NCBI RefSeq assembly: GCF_003284895.1
Contig: NZ_QMDV01000001.1
Location: 89,080 to 153,079 of the forward strand
DNA from: Pontibacter arcticus
Lineage (GTDB): Bacteria; Bacteroidota; Bacteroidia; Cytophagales; Hymenobacteraceae
DNA: 64,000 nt
Direction of reading: 5' to 3'
The notes under the pieces are model-generated. The model worked only from the letters and a program-made list of their open reading frames with translations, ran no database searches and was not told the origin of the DNA. Shown here piece by piece: positions 18,966-27,323 of this stretch; position 1 is the first letter of the stretch, and each line of letters starts with the position of its first letter. The position numbers were made by a program, and so were the translations under genes.

Positions 18966-19105
18966 GGTTGGTCATAAAAAAACAAATATACGAATAGTGC
19001 GCGTAATGCACCTGCACCGCTTTACCCAAGTATAAAATACGTGATACTGTCTACTTCGGTGCGGCGGCTGCGTACATGCAGTATCACCCAATCTTTTAAA
19101 TCATC

Positions 19106-19327
19106 ATGGCAAATAAAGATACCTCTAAAGTAAAAAAAGGCGACGGCGACACGCTGGGCGAAAAAAATATTGAAAACAGAATAACGAAGAACCCGGCCCC
19201 TAAAGAAGATACCCGCGAATCGGAGACGACACCGCCCGCCAACGAAATTTATGTAAACCTGGAACCCGACGACCTGGACCTGAGCGATGAAGACATTACG
19301 GAAGTAGGCGACAACGACGAAAAATAA
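19106..19327 (+). CDS. Small acidic, probably disordered protein
   Basis: A 73-residue hydrophilic protein, basic at the N-terminus (MANKDTSKVKKGDG) and strongly acidic at the C-terminus (NLEPDDLDLSDEDITEVGDNDEK). It has no hydrophobic core, cysteine or known motif. It starts about 140 bp from the divergent metG and is followed by a bidirectional terminator. Low-complexity charged proteins of this size are common in Cytophagales, usually without known function. Confidence 0.6.
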   Translation: MANKDTSKVKKGDGDTLGEKNIENRITKNPAPKEDTRESETTPPANEIYVNLEPDDLDLSDEDITEVGDNDEK

Positions 19328-19381
19328 CCGTTTTTTATACTTTAACAGCTTGCTCAAAGTATGATTTCTGTTTGCTCAATT

Positions 19382-19422
19382 AAAAAAGCCCTTGCTATTT
19401 AAAGTATAGCCAGGGCTTTTTT
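19382..19422. terminator. Bidirectional terminator
   Basis: AAAAAAGCCCTTGCTAT pairs with ATAGCCAGGGCTTTTTT, with one mismatch and a short loop, between convergent genes. The last bases overlap the stop codon of the minus-strand lipoprotein gene. Confidence 0.88.
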
Positions 19423-19765
19423 AATTATCAATGGGCCTGACACGGGTTGGAATAGGCCGGTTTACGTTATGTATAGCCGAATCTACGGGTGCGTTGGGCA
19501 CGCGCTGCGGCCGTAAATCTGGTGGTGTAGTAGCCGGGTTGTTTGAGCCGGCATCTTCGATGTTGCGCTTGCGGTTAATTTCGCTTGCCTGCTCGTTCAT
19601 ACTTTGGCGCAGGGGTGCGGTAGTGGTGGTATTATTCTGGTAGCGTACTCTCCTGTTTTGGTCTGCTTCGCCTTCTACTACAGCCTCCTGCCCCGTCGAC
19701 AGCGAGGTACACGCCGAAACCGTTAAAAACAGAAACCCGATACTATATACTGTTAGATTTTTCAT
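19421..19765 (-). CDS. Small lipoprotein, proline/asparagine rich
   Basis: A 114-residue protein with a lipoprotein signal peptide; the lipobox LTVSAC places the lipidated cysteine at residue 19. The mature part is hydrophilic and probably unstructured (QNNTTTTAPLRQSMNEQ, NNPATTPPDLRPQRVPNAP, NRPIPTRVRPIDN). No family is recognised. The signal peptide, the intact frame and the matched terminator support a real gene. Confidence 0.65.
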   Translation of the reverse strand: MKNLTVYSIGFLFLTVSACTSLSTGQEAVVEGEADQNRRVRYQNNTTTTAPLRQSMNEQASEINRKRNIEDAGSNNPATTPPDLRPQRVPNAPVDSAIHNVNRPIPTRVRPIDN

Positions 19766-19891
19766 CGCTTATACTTTGTTATTTCCATCTTCCTGAGGGT
19801 TATACTTTATACGCAGCTTTGTATAAATACAAGTATGGGATTTGCTTTCAGGATGGCGGTTTATACTTGCGTTTAACTCAAAATCCATAAA

Positions 19892-19924
19892 AAAAGCAGG
19901 AAACGGTTATGGTTTCCTGCTTTT
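19892..19924. terminator. Terminator downstream of the 86-residue gene
   Basis: Perfect 13 bp arms AAAAGCAGGAAAC/GTTTCCTGCTTTT, with a poly-A tract upstream that becomes a T-run on the minus strand. Confidence 0.88.
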
Positions 19925-19946
19925 ATACCTGGTTTATACTTTCGGA

Positions 19947-20207
19947 TTAATTTCCGTACAGACGTTGGCCGCCAACTTGTGTCAGCATCAGGCCGTCCGG
20001 AGCCGGATTTACGACGCCTGTTTTAACTAAATGCTGTTCAGCTTGGGTTTGTACGTCTTTATACTTCGGATATTTTTCCTGCAGGTAAGGGTATAGTTCC
20101 TGGTAAGTAAGCACCTGGCCTTCCTGCACATCCATTTTCTTGAAAGCATCTATGATGCACTGCGATAAGTTTTCGATATTTTCAGCTTCAGAATGTATTT
20201 CCTGCAT
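19947..20207 (-). CDS. Hypothetical cytoplasmic protein (86 aa)
   Basis: An 86-residue acidic protein with predicted helical character (ENLSQCIIDAFKKMDVQEGQVLTYQELYPYLQEKYPKY region, 13-49) and a C-terminus resembling a winged-helix hairpin (GVVNPAPDGLMLTQVGGQRLYGN region). No signal peptide or membrane segment is seen. I do not recognise the family; a small DNA- or protein-binding domain is possible but unproved. It is transcribed alone with its own terminator. Confidence 0.65.
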   Translation of the reverse strand: MQEIHSEAENIENLSQCIIDAFKKMDVQEGQVLTYQELYPYLQEKYPKYKDVQTQAEQHLVKTGVVNPAPDGLMLTQVGGQRLYGN

Positions 20208-20276
20208 CGTTCTAAGTTTTAAGTGTAGGATAAAAGATACGCAAGCCTCGGTTTAATAGTTAAAGCAGGTTTATAC

Positions 20277-20825
20277 TTAGTTGGCAGCTTTAAAGCTGAG
20301 TGCTGCCGAGTTCAGGCAATAGCGCAGCCCGGTAGGCTTGGGGCCATCATCAAACACGTGACCGATGTGGGAGTCGCAACGCGGGCAAACCACTTCGGTG
20401 CGCAGCATCCCCATCGACCTGTCGGTTACTTCTTTCACATTCTTTTTAGAAACTGGTTTCCAGAAGCTTGGCCAGCCCGTACCCGACTCAAATTTGGTTT
20501 CTGAGCTGAACATGGGGTTGCCGCATGCGGCGCAGTTGTAGATTCCTTTTTCGTGGTTATCGTTGTATTTGTTCACAAATGGCTTCTCGGTTCCCTTCTT
20601 CCGGAGTACATAAAAGGCTTCCGGCGAAAGTATTTTTTTCCATTCGGCCTCGGTTTTTTTCACCTTCCCGGTTGGTGCCTGGCTGCTTAGTTGTTTTGTT
20701 TCCTGGTCTGAAAGTGGTGCCGTTCCGGTAGCGGCCGTTGTTTTTTCTGCGGACTTACTTTGCTGGCCACATGCCTGCAGGCTTACTACAAGGCACAAAC
20801 TGAAGATTAAATAGGCTGTTTTCAT
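20277..20825 (-). CDS. msrB: Peptide-methionine (R)-S-oxide reductase, lipoprotein form
   Basis: Repairs methionine-R-sulfoxide in proteins. The 182-residue protein has a lipoprotein signal peptide ending in the lipobox LQAC (cysteine 19), so it is probably periplasmic. A linker and the MsrB domain (about 60-180) follow. The domain shows two zinc CxxC pairs (YNCAACGN and VCPRCDS), the motif [11 protein letters not shown], and the catalytic cysteine in [12 protein letters not shown] near the C-terminus. It would protect cell-envelope proteins from oxidation. No msrA is adjacent. Confidence 0.95.
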   Translation of the reverse strand: MKTAYLIFSLCLVVSLQACGQQSKSAEKTTAATGTAPLSDQETKQLSSQAPTGKVKKTEAEWKKILSPEAFYVLRKKGTEKPFVNKYNDNHEKGIYNCAACGNPMFSSETKFESGTGWPSFWKPVSKKNVKEVTDRSMGMLRTEVVCPRCDSHIGHVFDDGPKPTGLRYCLNSAALSFKAAN

Positions 20826-20999
20826 ACTTTATACTACGTTAAAAAGTGGCTCTCCGGATTGGGATGCACTTGTACTTATACTTCATCTTAACCAAAAACC
20901 AGACCTGATGTTCAGACATAAACAGGCATGTTGGCGAACTTAAAAAGAACATAACCTGTTTATTTCGAGCAGGCTACTAAAAATGTGCATTTTTTTTAG

Positions 21000-21007
21000 T
21001 ATTTTTG
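21000..21007 (+). promoter_or_regulatory. typA promoter, -7 element
   Basis: TATTTTTG followed by C matches the -7 consensus. It overlaps the frame upstream of typA, so an ATG at 20983 would not be transcribed and the start is at 21028. Confidence 0.6.
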
Positions 21008-21027
21008 CACCTCGAAAAACCAATTCA

Positions 21028-22839
21028 ATGCAGAACATTCGAAATATCGCGATTATCGCACACGTAGACCACGGCAAGACAACGCTTGTGGATAAGATCA
21101 TTCATGCTTCAAAGCTTTTCGCCGAGCACCAGCACTTTGACGACCTTATACTGGACAACAATGACCTGGAACGCGAACGCGGGATCACGATTGTTTCCAA
21201 AAACGTATCAGTTCGTTACAAAGGCGTTAAAATCAACGTGATCGACACCCCTGGTCACGCCGACTTTGGTGGTGAGGTAGAGCGTGTACTTAAGATGGCC
21301 GATGGTGTACTACTTTTAGTAGATGCTTTTGAAGGTGCCATGCCTCAGACACGTTTCGTATTAGGTAAAGCGATCCAGCTTGGCCTGAAACCAATTGTAG
21401 TTGTAAACAAAGTAGATAAAGAAAACTGCCGTCCGGACGAAGTACACGAACAAGTATTCGACCTGATGTTTAACCTGGAAGCTTCCGAAGACCAGTTAGA
21501 CTTTACCACGCTTTATGGTTCGTCTAAGCAAGGTTGGATGAGCACAGATTGGAACCATCCAACTGATAACATTACGCCTTTACTGGATGCTATCATTGAT
21601 GTGATTCCTCCTGCTCCTTACCGCGAAGGTACGCCGCAGATGCAGATCACATCCCTAGATTATTCTTCTTTCGTAGGTCGTATCGCTATCGGTCGTGTGC
21701 ACCGTGGTACGCTTAAAGAAGGTATGCCGATCAGCTTGTGCAAAGCAGATGGTTCTATCAAAAAAGGTAAGATCAAAGAACTTCAGATTTTTGAAGGCCT
21801 TGGCAGAAAATCGGTAACCGAAGTATCAGCCGGCGAGATCTGTGCTATTACAGGTATTGAAGGTTTCGACATTGGTGATACCATCGCGGATGCAGAAAAC
21901 CCGGAGCCACTGGCACGTATCTCTATCGATGAGCCAACTATGAACATGCTGTTCACGATCAACAACTCTCCTTTCTTCGGTAAAGAGGGTAAGTTCGTAA
22001 CATCGCGCCACCTGCGTGATCGTTTGTTCAAAGAAACAGAGAAAAACCTGGCCCTGCGCGTTCAGGAAACCGACCGTGAAGATACTTTCTTAGTGTTCGG
22101 TCGTGGTATTCTGCACTTGTCTGTACTGATCGAAACCATGCGCCGCGAAGGCTATGAGTTACAGGTTGGCCAGCCACAGGTAATTTTCAAGGAAATTGAC
22201 GGCACACGCCATGAGCCAATTGAGCACCTGGTAGTAGACGTTCCGGAAGAAACAGCTGGTAAAGTAATTGAGCTGGTATCGATGCGTAAAGGTGAACTGA
22301 CGATTATGGAGCCTAAAGGAGACCTGCAGCACCTGGAGTTTAACATACCTGCGCGTGGCCTGATCGGTTTGCGTAACAACGTACTGACTGCTACAGCTGG
22401 TGAGGCGATCATGAACCACAGATTCCAGAGCTACGAGCCTTATAAAGGCGCTATTCCAGGCCGTAACAACGGTTCTATCATTTCTATGGAAACTGGCCCT
22501 GGTACAGCTTACTCAATTGATAAATTACAGGACAGAGGTGTATTCTTTGTTGATCCGGGTGTAGATGTATACATGGGTCAGGTAATAGGAGAGCACAACC
22601 GCCAGAACGATATCACGGTAAACATCCAGAAAGGTAAGAAGCTGACAAACATGCGTGCTTCCGGTTCTGATGATAACGCGAAGATCGCTCCTGCGAAGAA
22701 CTTCTCGCTGGAAGAAGCCATGGAATACATCCAGAAGGATGAGTACCTGGAAGTAACGCCAAAGAGCCTGCGTATGCGTAAGATCTACTTAGAGGAGAAC
22801 GAGCGTAACCGCATGGGCAAGAAAGAAGAAGTAGCTTAA
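21028..22839 (+). CDS. typA: Ribosome-binding GTPase TypA/BipA
   Basis: Translational GTPase of the EF-G/LepA family that aids large-subunit assembly and stress adaptation. The 603-residue protein starts MQNIRNIAIIAHVDHGKTTL (G1 at 11-18), then the switch region RERGITI, DTPGHADFGGEVER (G3), NKVDKENC (G4), and domains II, III and V plus the BipA C-terminal domain ending in NRMGKKEEVA. The ATG at 21028 is preferred over one at 20983 because a -7 promoter box lies between them. A G/C-rich terminator follows. Confidence 0.97.
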   Translation: MQNIRNIAIIAHVDHGKTTLVDKIIHASKLFAEHQHFDDLILDNNDLERERGITIVSKNVSVRYKGVKINVIDTPGHADFGGEVERVLKMADGVLLLVDAFEGAMPQTRFVLGKAIQLGLKPIVVVNKVDKENCRPDEVHEQVFDLMFNLEASEDQLDFTTLYGSSKQGWMSTDWNHPTDNITPLLDAIIDVIPPAPYREGTPQMQITSLDYSSFVGRIAIGRVHRGTLKEGMPISLCKADGSIKKGKIKELQIFEGLGRKSVTEVSAGEICAITGIEGFDIGDTIADAENPEPLARISIDEPTMNMLFTINNSPFFGKEGKFVTSRHLRDRLFKETEKNLALRVQETDREDTFLVFGRGILHLSVLIETMRREGYELQVGQPQVIFKEIDGTRHEPIEHLVVDVPEETAGKVIELVSMRKGELTIMEPKGDLQHLEFNIPARGLIGLRNNVLTATAGEAIMNHRFQSYEPYKGAIPGRNNGSIISMETGPGTAYSIDKLQDRGVFFVDPGVDVYMGQVIGEHNRQNDITVNIQKGKKLTNMRASGSDDNAKIAPAKNFSLEEAMEYIQKDEYLEVTPKSLRMRKIYLEENERNRMGKKEEVA

Positions 22840-22860
22840 GCTAACCACTTATAAAGTATA

Positions 22861-22900
22861 AAAGTCCCCATCTGGCAACTGCCGGGTGGGGACTTTTTTT
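22861..22900 (+). terminator. typA terminator, first copy of a duplicated hairpin
   Basis: AAAGTCCCCATCTGGCA pairs with TGCCGGGTGGGGACTTT, and a T-run follows. A nearly identical copy is at 24470-24510. Confidence 0.9.
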
Positions 22901-23045
22901 GTGTTAGCAAAACCTATCTCCTACCAATGTGCCTTCTCTATGACCAAGCGCTGAGGGAGAGTTTGAGCGCCCGGGGATTTGTAACTCTTGCTTATAATAA
23001 TATATTTATATTTGTAATTATAAGAATCTAAAATACTTCTGCTCT

Positions 23046-24449
23046 ATGGTACTTTTTTACCGCCTTCTGTTTCTTGTAACGTTCATTGGTCATTCAGCCT
23101 TTGCCCAATCTACTTTCACAAAACGTCATACATTAGACCTATCTAAACAGACGCTTCCTGACCTGCCCAAATCATTTTACATCGATAAAGTGATTGACAG
23201 CCGTTTAGTAAAACAAAGTGTGGGAGAAGTGCAGTTGGGTATCCTTAACAGCAAAGCAAGCGCTGTTTTCAATACGCCACTGGAGCAGGAGCTTCAACAG
23301 TTCATCTCGTTTCATCATCCAAAACAGGAAAACCAAAAGCCAGTTATACTTCGCATAAACAAACTTTGGATATCTGAAAACACCACTCTAAACTCTGAAA
23401 CAGGCAGTACTGAATTACTAGTTGATTTCATATACCAGCAGGATAGTATATTTTATAAAGTATATTCTGCCTCTAATATTACCACTTATCAGGGACTGGA
23501 TGTAACCAAAAAGCATGAGCAGAAAATAGCACAGGCATTAATGGAATGTATGAGCAAATTTGCTGTCCAGGATTTTGAAAAACTCCTGGCTTCAGCCGAG
23601 GTTCTTGCGCCGGAGCAGGTTAATGCTACCTATTCTAAAGAAACTGTTGTGCAGAACTACCCGATACTGCAGGCCACAAATTTTACAAAAGGCATATACC
23701 AGACGTTGGATGAGTTCAGAAATAATGCTCCGAGCTTTACTACCGGGTATGAATTAAAAGAGCAAGTAAGCGGCCGCCTGATGCCGGTAGCTACCACGGA
23801 AGATGGCAAGAAAAAGAACATTAAGGCTGCCTGGGGTTTTACCGATGGCAACAACTTATTTATCAATTACGGCGGTGTGTATTATCCATTGTCATTTGCC
23901 GATAACCAGCTTACCTTTATTGGCCCGCCAACACCTGCGCAGGGTACAGGCGCTATAATAGCAGGCGGGGTAATGGGAGGCATGATTGGTGGCGCTATTG
24001 CAGGTGGCCTTGTTGCTGCAACAGCAAAGCCAGCCGAGTACTCCTTAGATTTAGTTACCGGAGCTATACTACAGGGTGGCAAACCTGTAGGTATGAATAC
24101 CAATGACGCCATGCTTATACTTTACCGCGGAGCAAAAGGCGAAAAAGAACAAGCTGTGCATATTCTATTGAACGGGCAGGAACATGTCATACTTCCTAAT
24201 ACATTCCTGGAAATGAAATTAAGCACTACAGATGGCGGTACCTCTATCTGCCCTGACACCGAAAAAGACAAATGCCTCAATTTTATGCCTGTTCCCGGAA
24301 AAACCTACTACATTTCCTCTAGCCTCGCTGCAAAATCGGTAACTGATCTGCCCGAACTTAAAGTGGAGGATGAGGCTACAGGAGCTTACGATTTAAGAGG
24401 GATAAAATTCACGCAGGAAAAAGCTAATAAGAAAGCTAGTAAGAAGTAA
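23046..24449 (+). CDS. Secreted protein with glycine-zipper segment, function unknown
   Basis: A 467-residue protein with a signal peptide (LLFLVTFIGHSAFAQ, cleaved near residue 21). The middle part is a globular domain I do not recognise. A strongly glycine-rich hydrophobic segment follows at about 300-325 (GAIIAGGVMGGMIGGAIAGG), typical of glycine-zipper membrane segments, then a C-terminal domain with two cysteines (SICPDTEKDKC). The layout suggests an envelope protein that may insert or oligomerise in a membrane. The gene is flanked by two near-identical terminators, so gene plus terminator may have been inserted downstream of typA. Confidence 0.75.
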   Translation: MVLFYRLLFLVTFIGHSAFAQSTFTKRHTLDLSKQTLPDLPKSFYIDKVIDSRLVKQSVGEVQLGILNSKASAVFNTPLEQELQQFISFHHPKQENQKPVILRINKLWISENTTLNSETGSTELLVDFIYQQDSIFYKVYSASNITTYQGLDVTKKHEQKIAQALMECMSKFAVQDFEKLLASAEVLAPEQVNATYSKETVVQNYPILQATNFTKGIYQTLDEFRNNAPSFTTGYELKEQVSGRLMPVATTEDGKKKNIKAAWGFTDGNNLFINYGGVYYPLSFADNQLTFIGPPTPAQGTGAIIAGGVMGGMIGGAIAGGLVAATAKPAEYSLDLVTGAILQGGKPVGMNTNDAMLILYRGAKGEKEQAVHILLNGQEHVILPNTFLEMKLSTTDGGTSICPDTEKDKCLNFMPVPGKTYYISSSLAAKSVTDLPELKVEDEATGAYDLRGIKFTQEKANKKASKK

Positions 24450-24469
24450 TATATTGCCACATTGATTTG

Positions 24470-24510
24470 AAAGTCCCCATCTGGCACCTGCCGGGTGGGG
24501 ACTTATTTTG
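24470..24510 (+). terminator. Second copy of the typA-type terminator
   Basis: AAAGTCCCCATCTGGCACC and CCGGGTGGGGACTT repeat the hairpin at 22861-22900 with one loop change and a shorter T-run. Confidence 0.85.
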
Positions 24511-24897
24511 TTAACTAACACGTGTTATCTGGTTATGAACGGTTATATCCGGATTCATACGCTTACTGTTTTACTTTTTGAGTTGCCGTTCTGGCCATTT
24601 TAAGGTCTTTTTAGCAGCTACGCGAAACAATTAAGTTGGAGTACGGAATATAGTCTTACTGTTTCGAAGCAATTCTATTAAAATTTAATCGTCCTTAAAA
24701 TATAGTTTTACTCTGCTCCAAAGGTTTTCTGCATAAAAAAAGTATATATTAGTAGTATGCCATTTGATAGGGAAAGTAGAATCTTTATAACTATCTCCAG
24801 TAAAAACTCATGAAATTTTAATTTTGAACTACGGGCATAGCGCTAATAACCATATGTTTGCGCTTTTCCAGTAGTTGTGGTAAATAGAAAACAAATT
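24511..24897. other. AT-rich intergenic region upstream of a lipoprotein gene
   Basis: This spacer of nearly 390 bp is more AT-rich than the surroundings and contains no gene I can support. A short inverted repeat AGCGC...GCGCT surrounds 24839-24864, just before the lipoprotein start. It has few AGTATA motifs compared with neighbouring DNA. Confidence 0.5.
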
Positions 24898-25566
24898 ATG
24901 CTTAAGTATATCACGGCATTTTTCTTATTTGTGCTTATTGCTTCTTGTGGGAGAAGTAATGAGGAGAGAAATAATACCAGTGAAAGTCTTAAGAACAGCT
25001 CTACAATTCCCAAAGAAGAACTTCATGATTTAATAAACAGCTTTTTGATAGAGGAGAATAATAAAGGTCTTATTGTTCTTCAAACAAGCGAAGTGAGGAA
25101 ATTGGAGAACCGATTAATCACCCAAAATGGAGACACAGTTATTGATGATACTCTCCCTGCCCCAATTTGGGAATTCAGGTTTAACCGTAGAGTTTTCAAT
25201 AACATCGTTGAAAAAGGACTTCTGGATTCCACGGAGGCATACTATATTTTCGAAAGTATGAAACCAAACTTCACAATAGTGTTGGATTCATCCCGGCTTT
25301 ACAGAAAAGCAATCTCGGAGGATAAGTTGAATTCATTTTTCTCGTCAGGCAATGACATAGAAGGGTTTAGAAAGCTTGAGGTAGCAACAGGTGCCACAAC
25401 TTTTATTATACTTTCAACTCCATTATTAAATAAGACCAACACAAAAGCATTTATAGCTGCAAACAGCTATGAACTTGGCCAGCATATTAATAGGACTCAT
25501 TATATGCTGGAAAAGAAAAATGGAAATTGGCAGGTTGTTTTCAAAGATTTTAACATTTTTTTTTAA
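24898..25566 (+). CDS. AT-rich lipoprotein gene, function unknown
   Basis: A 222-residue protein beginning MLKYITAFFLFVLIASCGRSN; the lipobox IASC puts the lipidated cysteine near residue 17. The mature protein is mixed alpha/beta, and its end (HYMLEKKNGNWQVVFKDFNIFF) resembles the last strands of NTF2-like or related secreted domains, but I make no family call. A GTG start at 24877 is possible but would disrupt the signal peptide. Base composition and codon use (many AAT, ATA, TTT) differ from neighbours, suggesting recent acquisition. Confidence 0.7.
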   Translation: MLKYITAFFLFVLIASCGRSNEERNNTSESLKNSSTIPKEELHDLINSFLIEENNKGLIVLQTSEVRKLENRLITQNGDTVIDDTLPAPIWEFRFNRRVFNNIVEKGLLDSTEAYYIFESMKPNFTIVLDSSRLYRKAISEDKLNSFFSSGNDIEGFRKLEVATGATTFIILSTPLLNKTNTKAFIAANSYELGQHINRTHYMLEKKNGNWQVVFKDFNIFF

Positions 25567-25587
25567 AAACTACTTACCACAATAACA

Positions 25588-25647
25588 CCTAAACGTCAGT
25601 CTCGGCCGACGGCCTAGCACATTGTTTACACGAGTCCGTTAGCACTT
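25588..25647. repeat. Imperfect inverted repeat after the AT-rich gene (attC-like)
   Basis: A GC-rich 60 bp block directly after an AT-rich gene begins CACCTAAACGTCAGTCTCGG and ends CACGAGTCCGTTAGCAC. Its ends (CTAAACG and CGTTAG) and inner parts (GTCTCG and CGAGTC) are inverted. The layout recalls integron attC sites, which also follow a cassette gene, but the match to the R-box consensus is loose. Confidence 0.35.
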
Positions 25648-25736
25648 ATAAATTACGTATGTAAACCGCATCAATCAATATATCTAAAGAATGTAAATAG
25701 CTATATCATAACAAGCAAAGTATAAACTAGGCAAAC

Positions 25737-26624
25737 ATGGACGAAATCAAAAAAGAAGACATCAAGCAGGAAGTGTTTGATCTGTATGATGATTATGCGC
25801 ACAACCGGCTTAACAGACGCGATTTTGTGCAAAAGTTATCGATCTATGCGGTGGGAGGCCTTACTGTAGGCTCTCTTATGAGTTTCCTGATGCCCGATTA
25901 CCAGGGTGCAGTGCAAACTAAGCCAAACGATAAACGCTTAAAATCTGAATACATCCATTACCAGTCTGAGAAAGGTGGCGGTAAAATAAAAGCGTTGCTA
26001 TCCATACCTGCCGGTAATAAGAAACCATTAGGGGGCATTATCGTGGTACACGAAAACAGAGGCCTGAACCCACACATTGAAGATGTTGCCAGAAGAGCCG
26101 CCCTAGCCGGTTTTGTGTCGCTTGCGCCAGATGCTTTAACGCCGCTGGGTGGCTACCCGGGCACTGATGATGAGGGCCGCGCCATGCAAAGCAAACGCGA
26201 CAGGAACGAGATGCTCGAAGACTTTATAGCCGCCTACCACTACCTGAAAAACCACAAAAGCTGCAATGGCAAAGTAGGTGTGGTTGGCTTTTGTTTTGGC
26301 GGATGGATCTCGAACATGATGGCGGTACGCATTCCGGATTTAGCAGCAGCTGTTCCTTTTTACGGCGGGCAACCGGCTACAGAAGATGTACCAAGTATAA
26401 AAGCGCCCCTGCAACTGCACTTCGCTGAGCTGGATACGCGCGTAAACGAAGGCTGGCCAGCGTACGAACAGGCTTTAAAGGAACATGGCAAAACATACGA
26501 GGCTTACATGTATGCGAACGGAAACCACGGCTTCCATAACGATACAACACCCCGCTACGACAAAGCCATGGCAGAACTCGCCTGGAAACGTACCATTGAT
26601 TTTTTCAGTAAGAAATTGAAGTAG
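25737..26624 (+). CDS. Dienelactone hydrolase family protein with N-terminal membrane/Tat-like segment
   Basis: A 295-residue alpha/beta hydrolase of the dienelactone hydrolase family. The catalytic triad is visible as C186 (GFCFGG), D233 (ELDTRVNEG) and H264 (NGNHGFHND), with the family glutamate E106 in VHENRG. Residues 1-60 form an N-terminal extension with NRRDFVQK (25-32) followed by a hydrophobic stretch ([15 protein letters not shown]), which resembles a twin-arginine signal. The enzyme probably acts in the periplasm or is membrane anchored. The natural substrate is unknown. Confidence 0.92.
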   Translation: MDEIKKEDIKQEVFDLYDDYAHNRLNRRDFVQKLSIYAVGGLTVGSLMSFLMPDYQGAVQTKPNDKRLKSEYIHYQSEKGGGKIKALLSIPAGNKKPLGGIIVVHENRGLNPHIEDVARRAALAGFVSLAPDALTPLGGYPGTDDEGRAMQSKRDRNEMLEDFIAAYHYLKNHKSCNGKVGVVGFCFGGWISNMMAVRIPDLAAAVPFYGGQPATEDVPSIKAPLQLHFAELDTRVNEGWPAYEQALKEHGKTYEAYMYANGNHGFHNDTTPRYDKAMAELAWKRTIDFFSKKLK

Positions 26625-26786
26625 AAGTATAAAGTTTACTTTATATCCGCCTTGCTCGTATGGATTATAACAGTAGCCTGTTTTATATGGATTCGATTCG
26701 TACGCTGAAAAAGAGGCGAAAAGCGAAAAACAAGGGTACGCGTTGAACACATTTGCTTTTATGTTCCTTTGCTGGTAAACTTGTAT

Positions 26787-27116
26787 ATGAAACGACTTTG
26801 TACTGCTGTATTCTCTCTCCTGCTGGCTGCTTGCAGCACCTCGCCTAGTAGTGATTTTGTCCGGGAAAAGACCAAACAGCAAATCAATGAATTCTATACG
26901 CAAACGGAGGTGCAAGCCTACACCCCCGTTTTTTACAGTGATTTAGATACTGCTCAGTATGTAACAGAAACAGATGGCACCATTACCAAACTTAGCGGCT
27001 ATGTCATCCACAATTACAAGGCAAAGGCCACCGATGGCTCTTTTCGCAACTATACCGATACCTTTGATATAGATGTGTTCAAAGAGCAGGTCGTGGTTAT
27101 CCCGCGCGGCTATTGA
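26787..27116 (+). CDS. Small lipoprotein
   Basis: A 109-residue protein beginning MKRLCTAVFSLLLAACSTSPSS, with lipobox LLAAC (cysteine 16). The mature domain contains a short beta-rich segment (VTETDGTITKLSGYVIHNYKAKATDGSFRNYTDTFDIDVFKEQVVVIPRGY, about 57-109) that I do not recognise. The ATG at 26787 is preferred over an upstream TTG that adds MLVNLY before it. A probable outer-membrane lipoprotein of unknown role. Confidence 0.7.
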   Translation: MKRLCTAVFSLLLAACSTSPSSDFVREKTKQQINEFYTQTEVQAYTPVFYSDLDTAQYVTETDGTITKLSGYVIHNYKAKATDGSFRNYTDTFDIDVFKEQVVVIPRGY

Positions 27117-27266
27117 CGCCCGGAGTCCAGCGCTTTCGCTGCTCATATTGGTTTCCATGCTGGCTAAACAGTTATCAAGTACCTGCCCCATACTATTTAT
27201 TCTGTGCTTGCCAAAGAATTTTTAATCATCTATACAAGAGTCCTCGACAAGCTCAGAAAAACAAAT

Positions 27267-27302
27267 AAAAAAGGTCTTCACTTAGTAGTGAAGACCTTTT
27301 TT
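27267..27302. terminator. Bidirectional terminator
   Basis: AAAAAAGGTCTTCACT and AGTGAAGACCTTTTTT form a perfect 16 bp stem with a 4 nt loop, with A/T tracts on both sides, between two convergent genes. Confidence 0.92.
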
Positions 27303-27323
27303 ATGAAGCCTATAACTTAAGCC

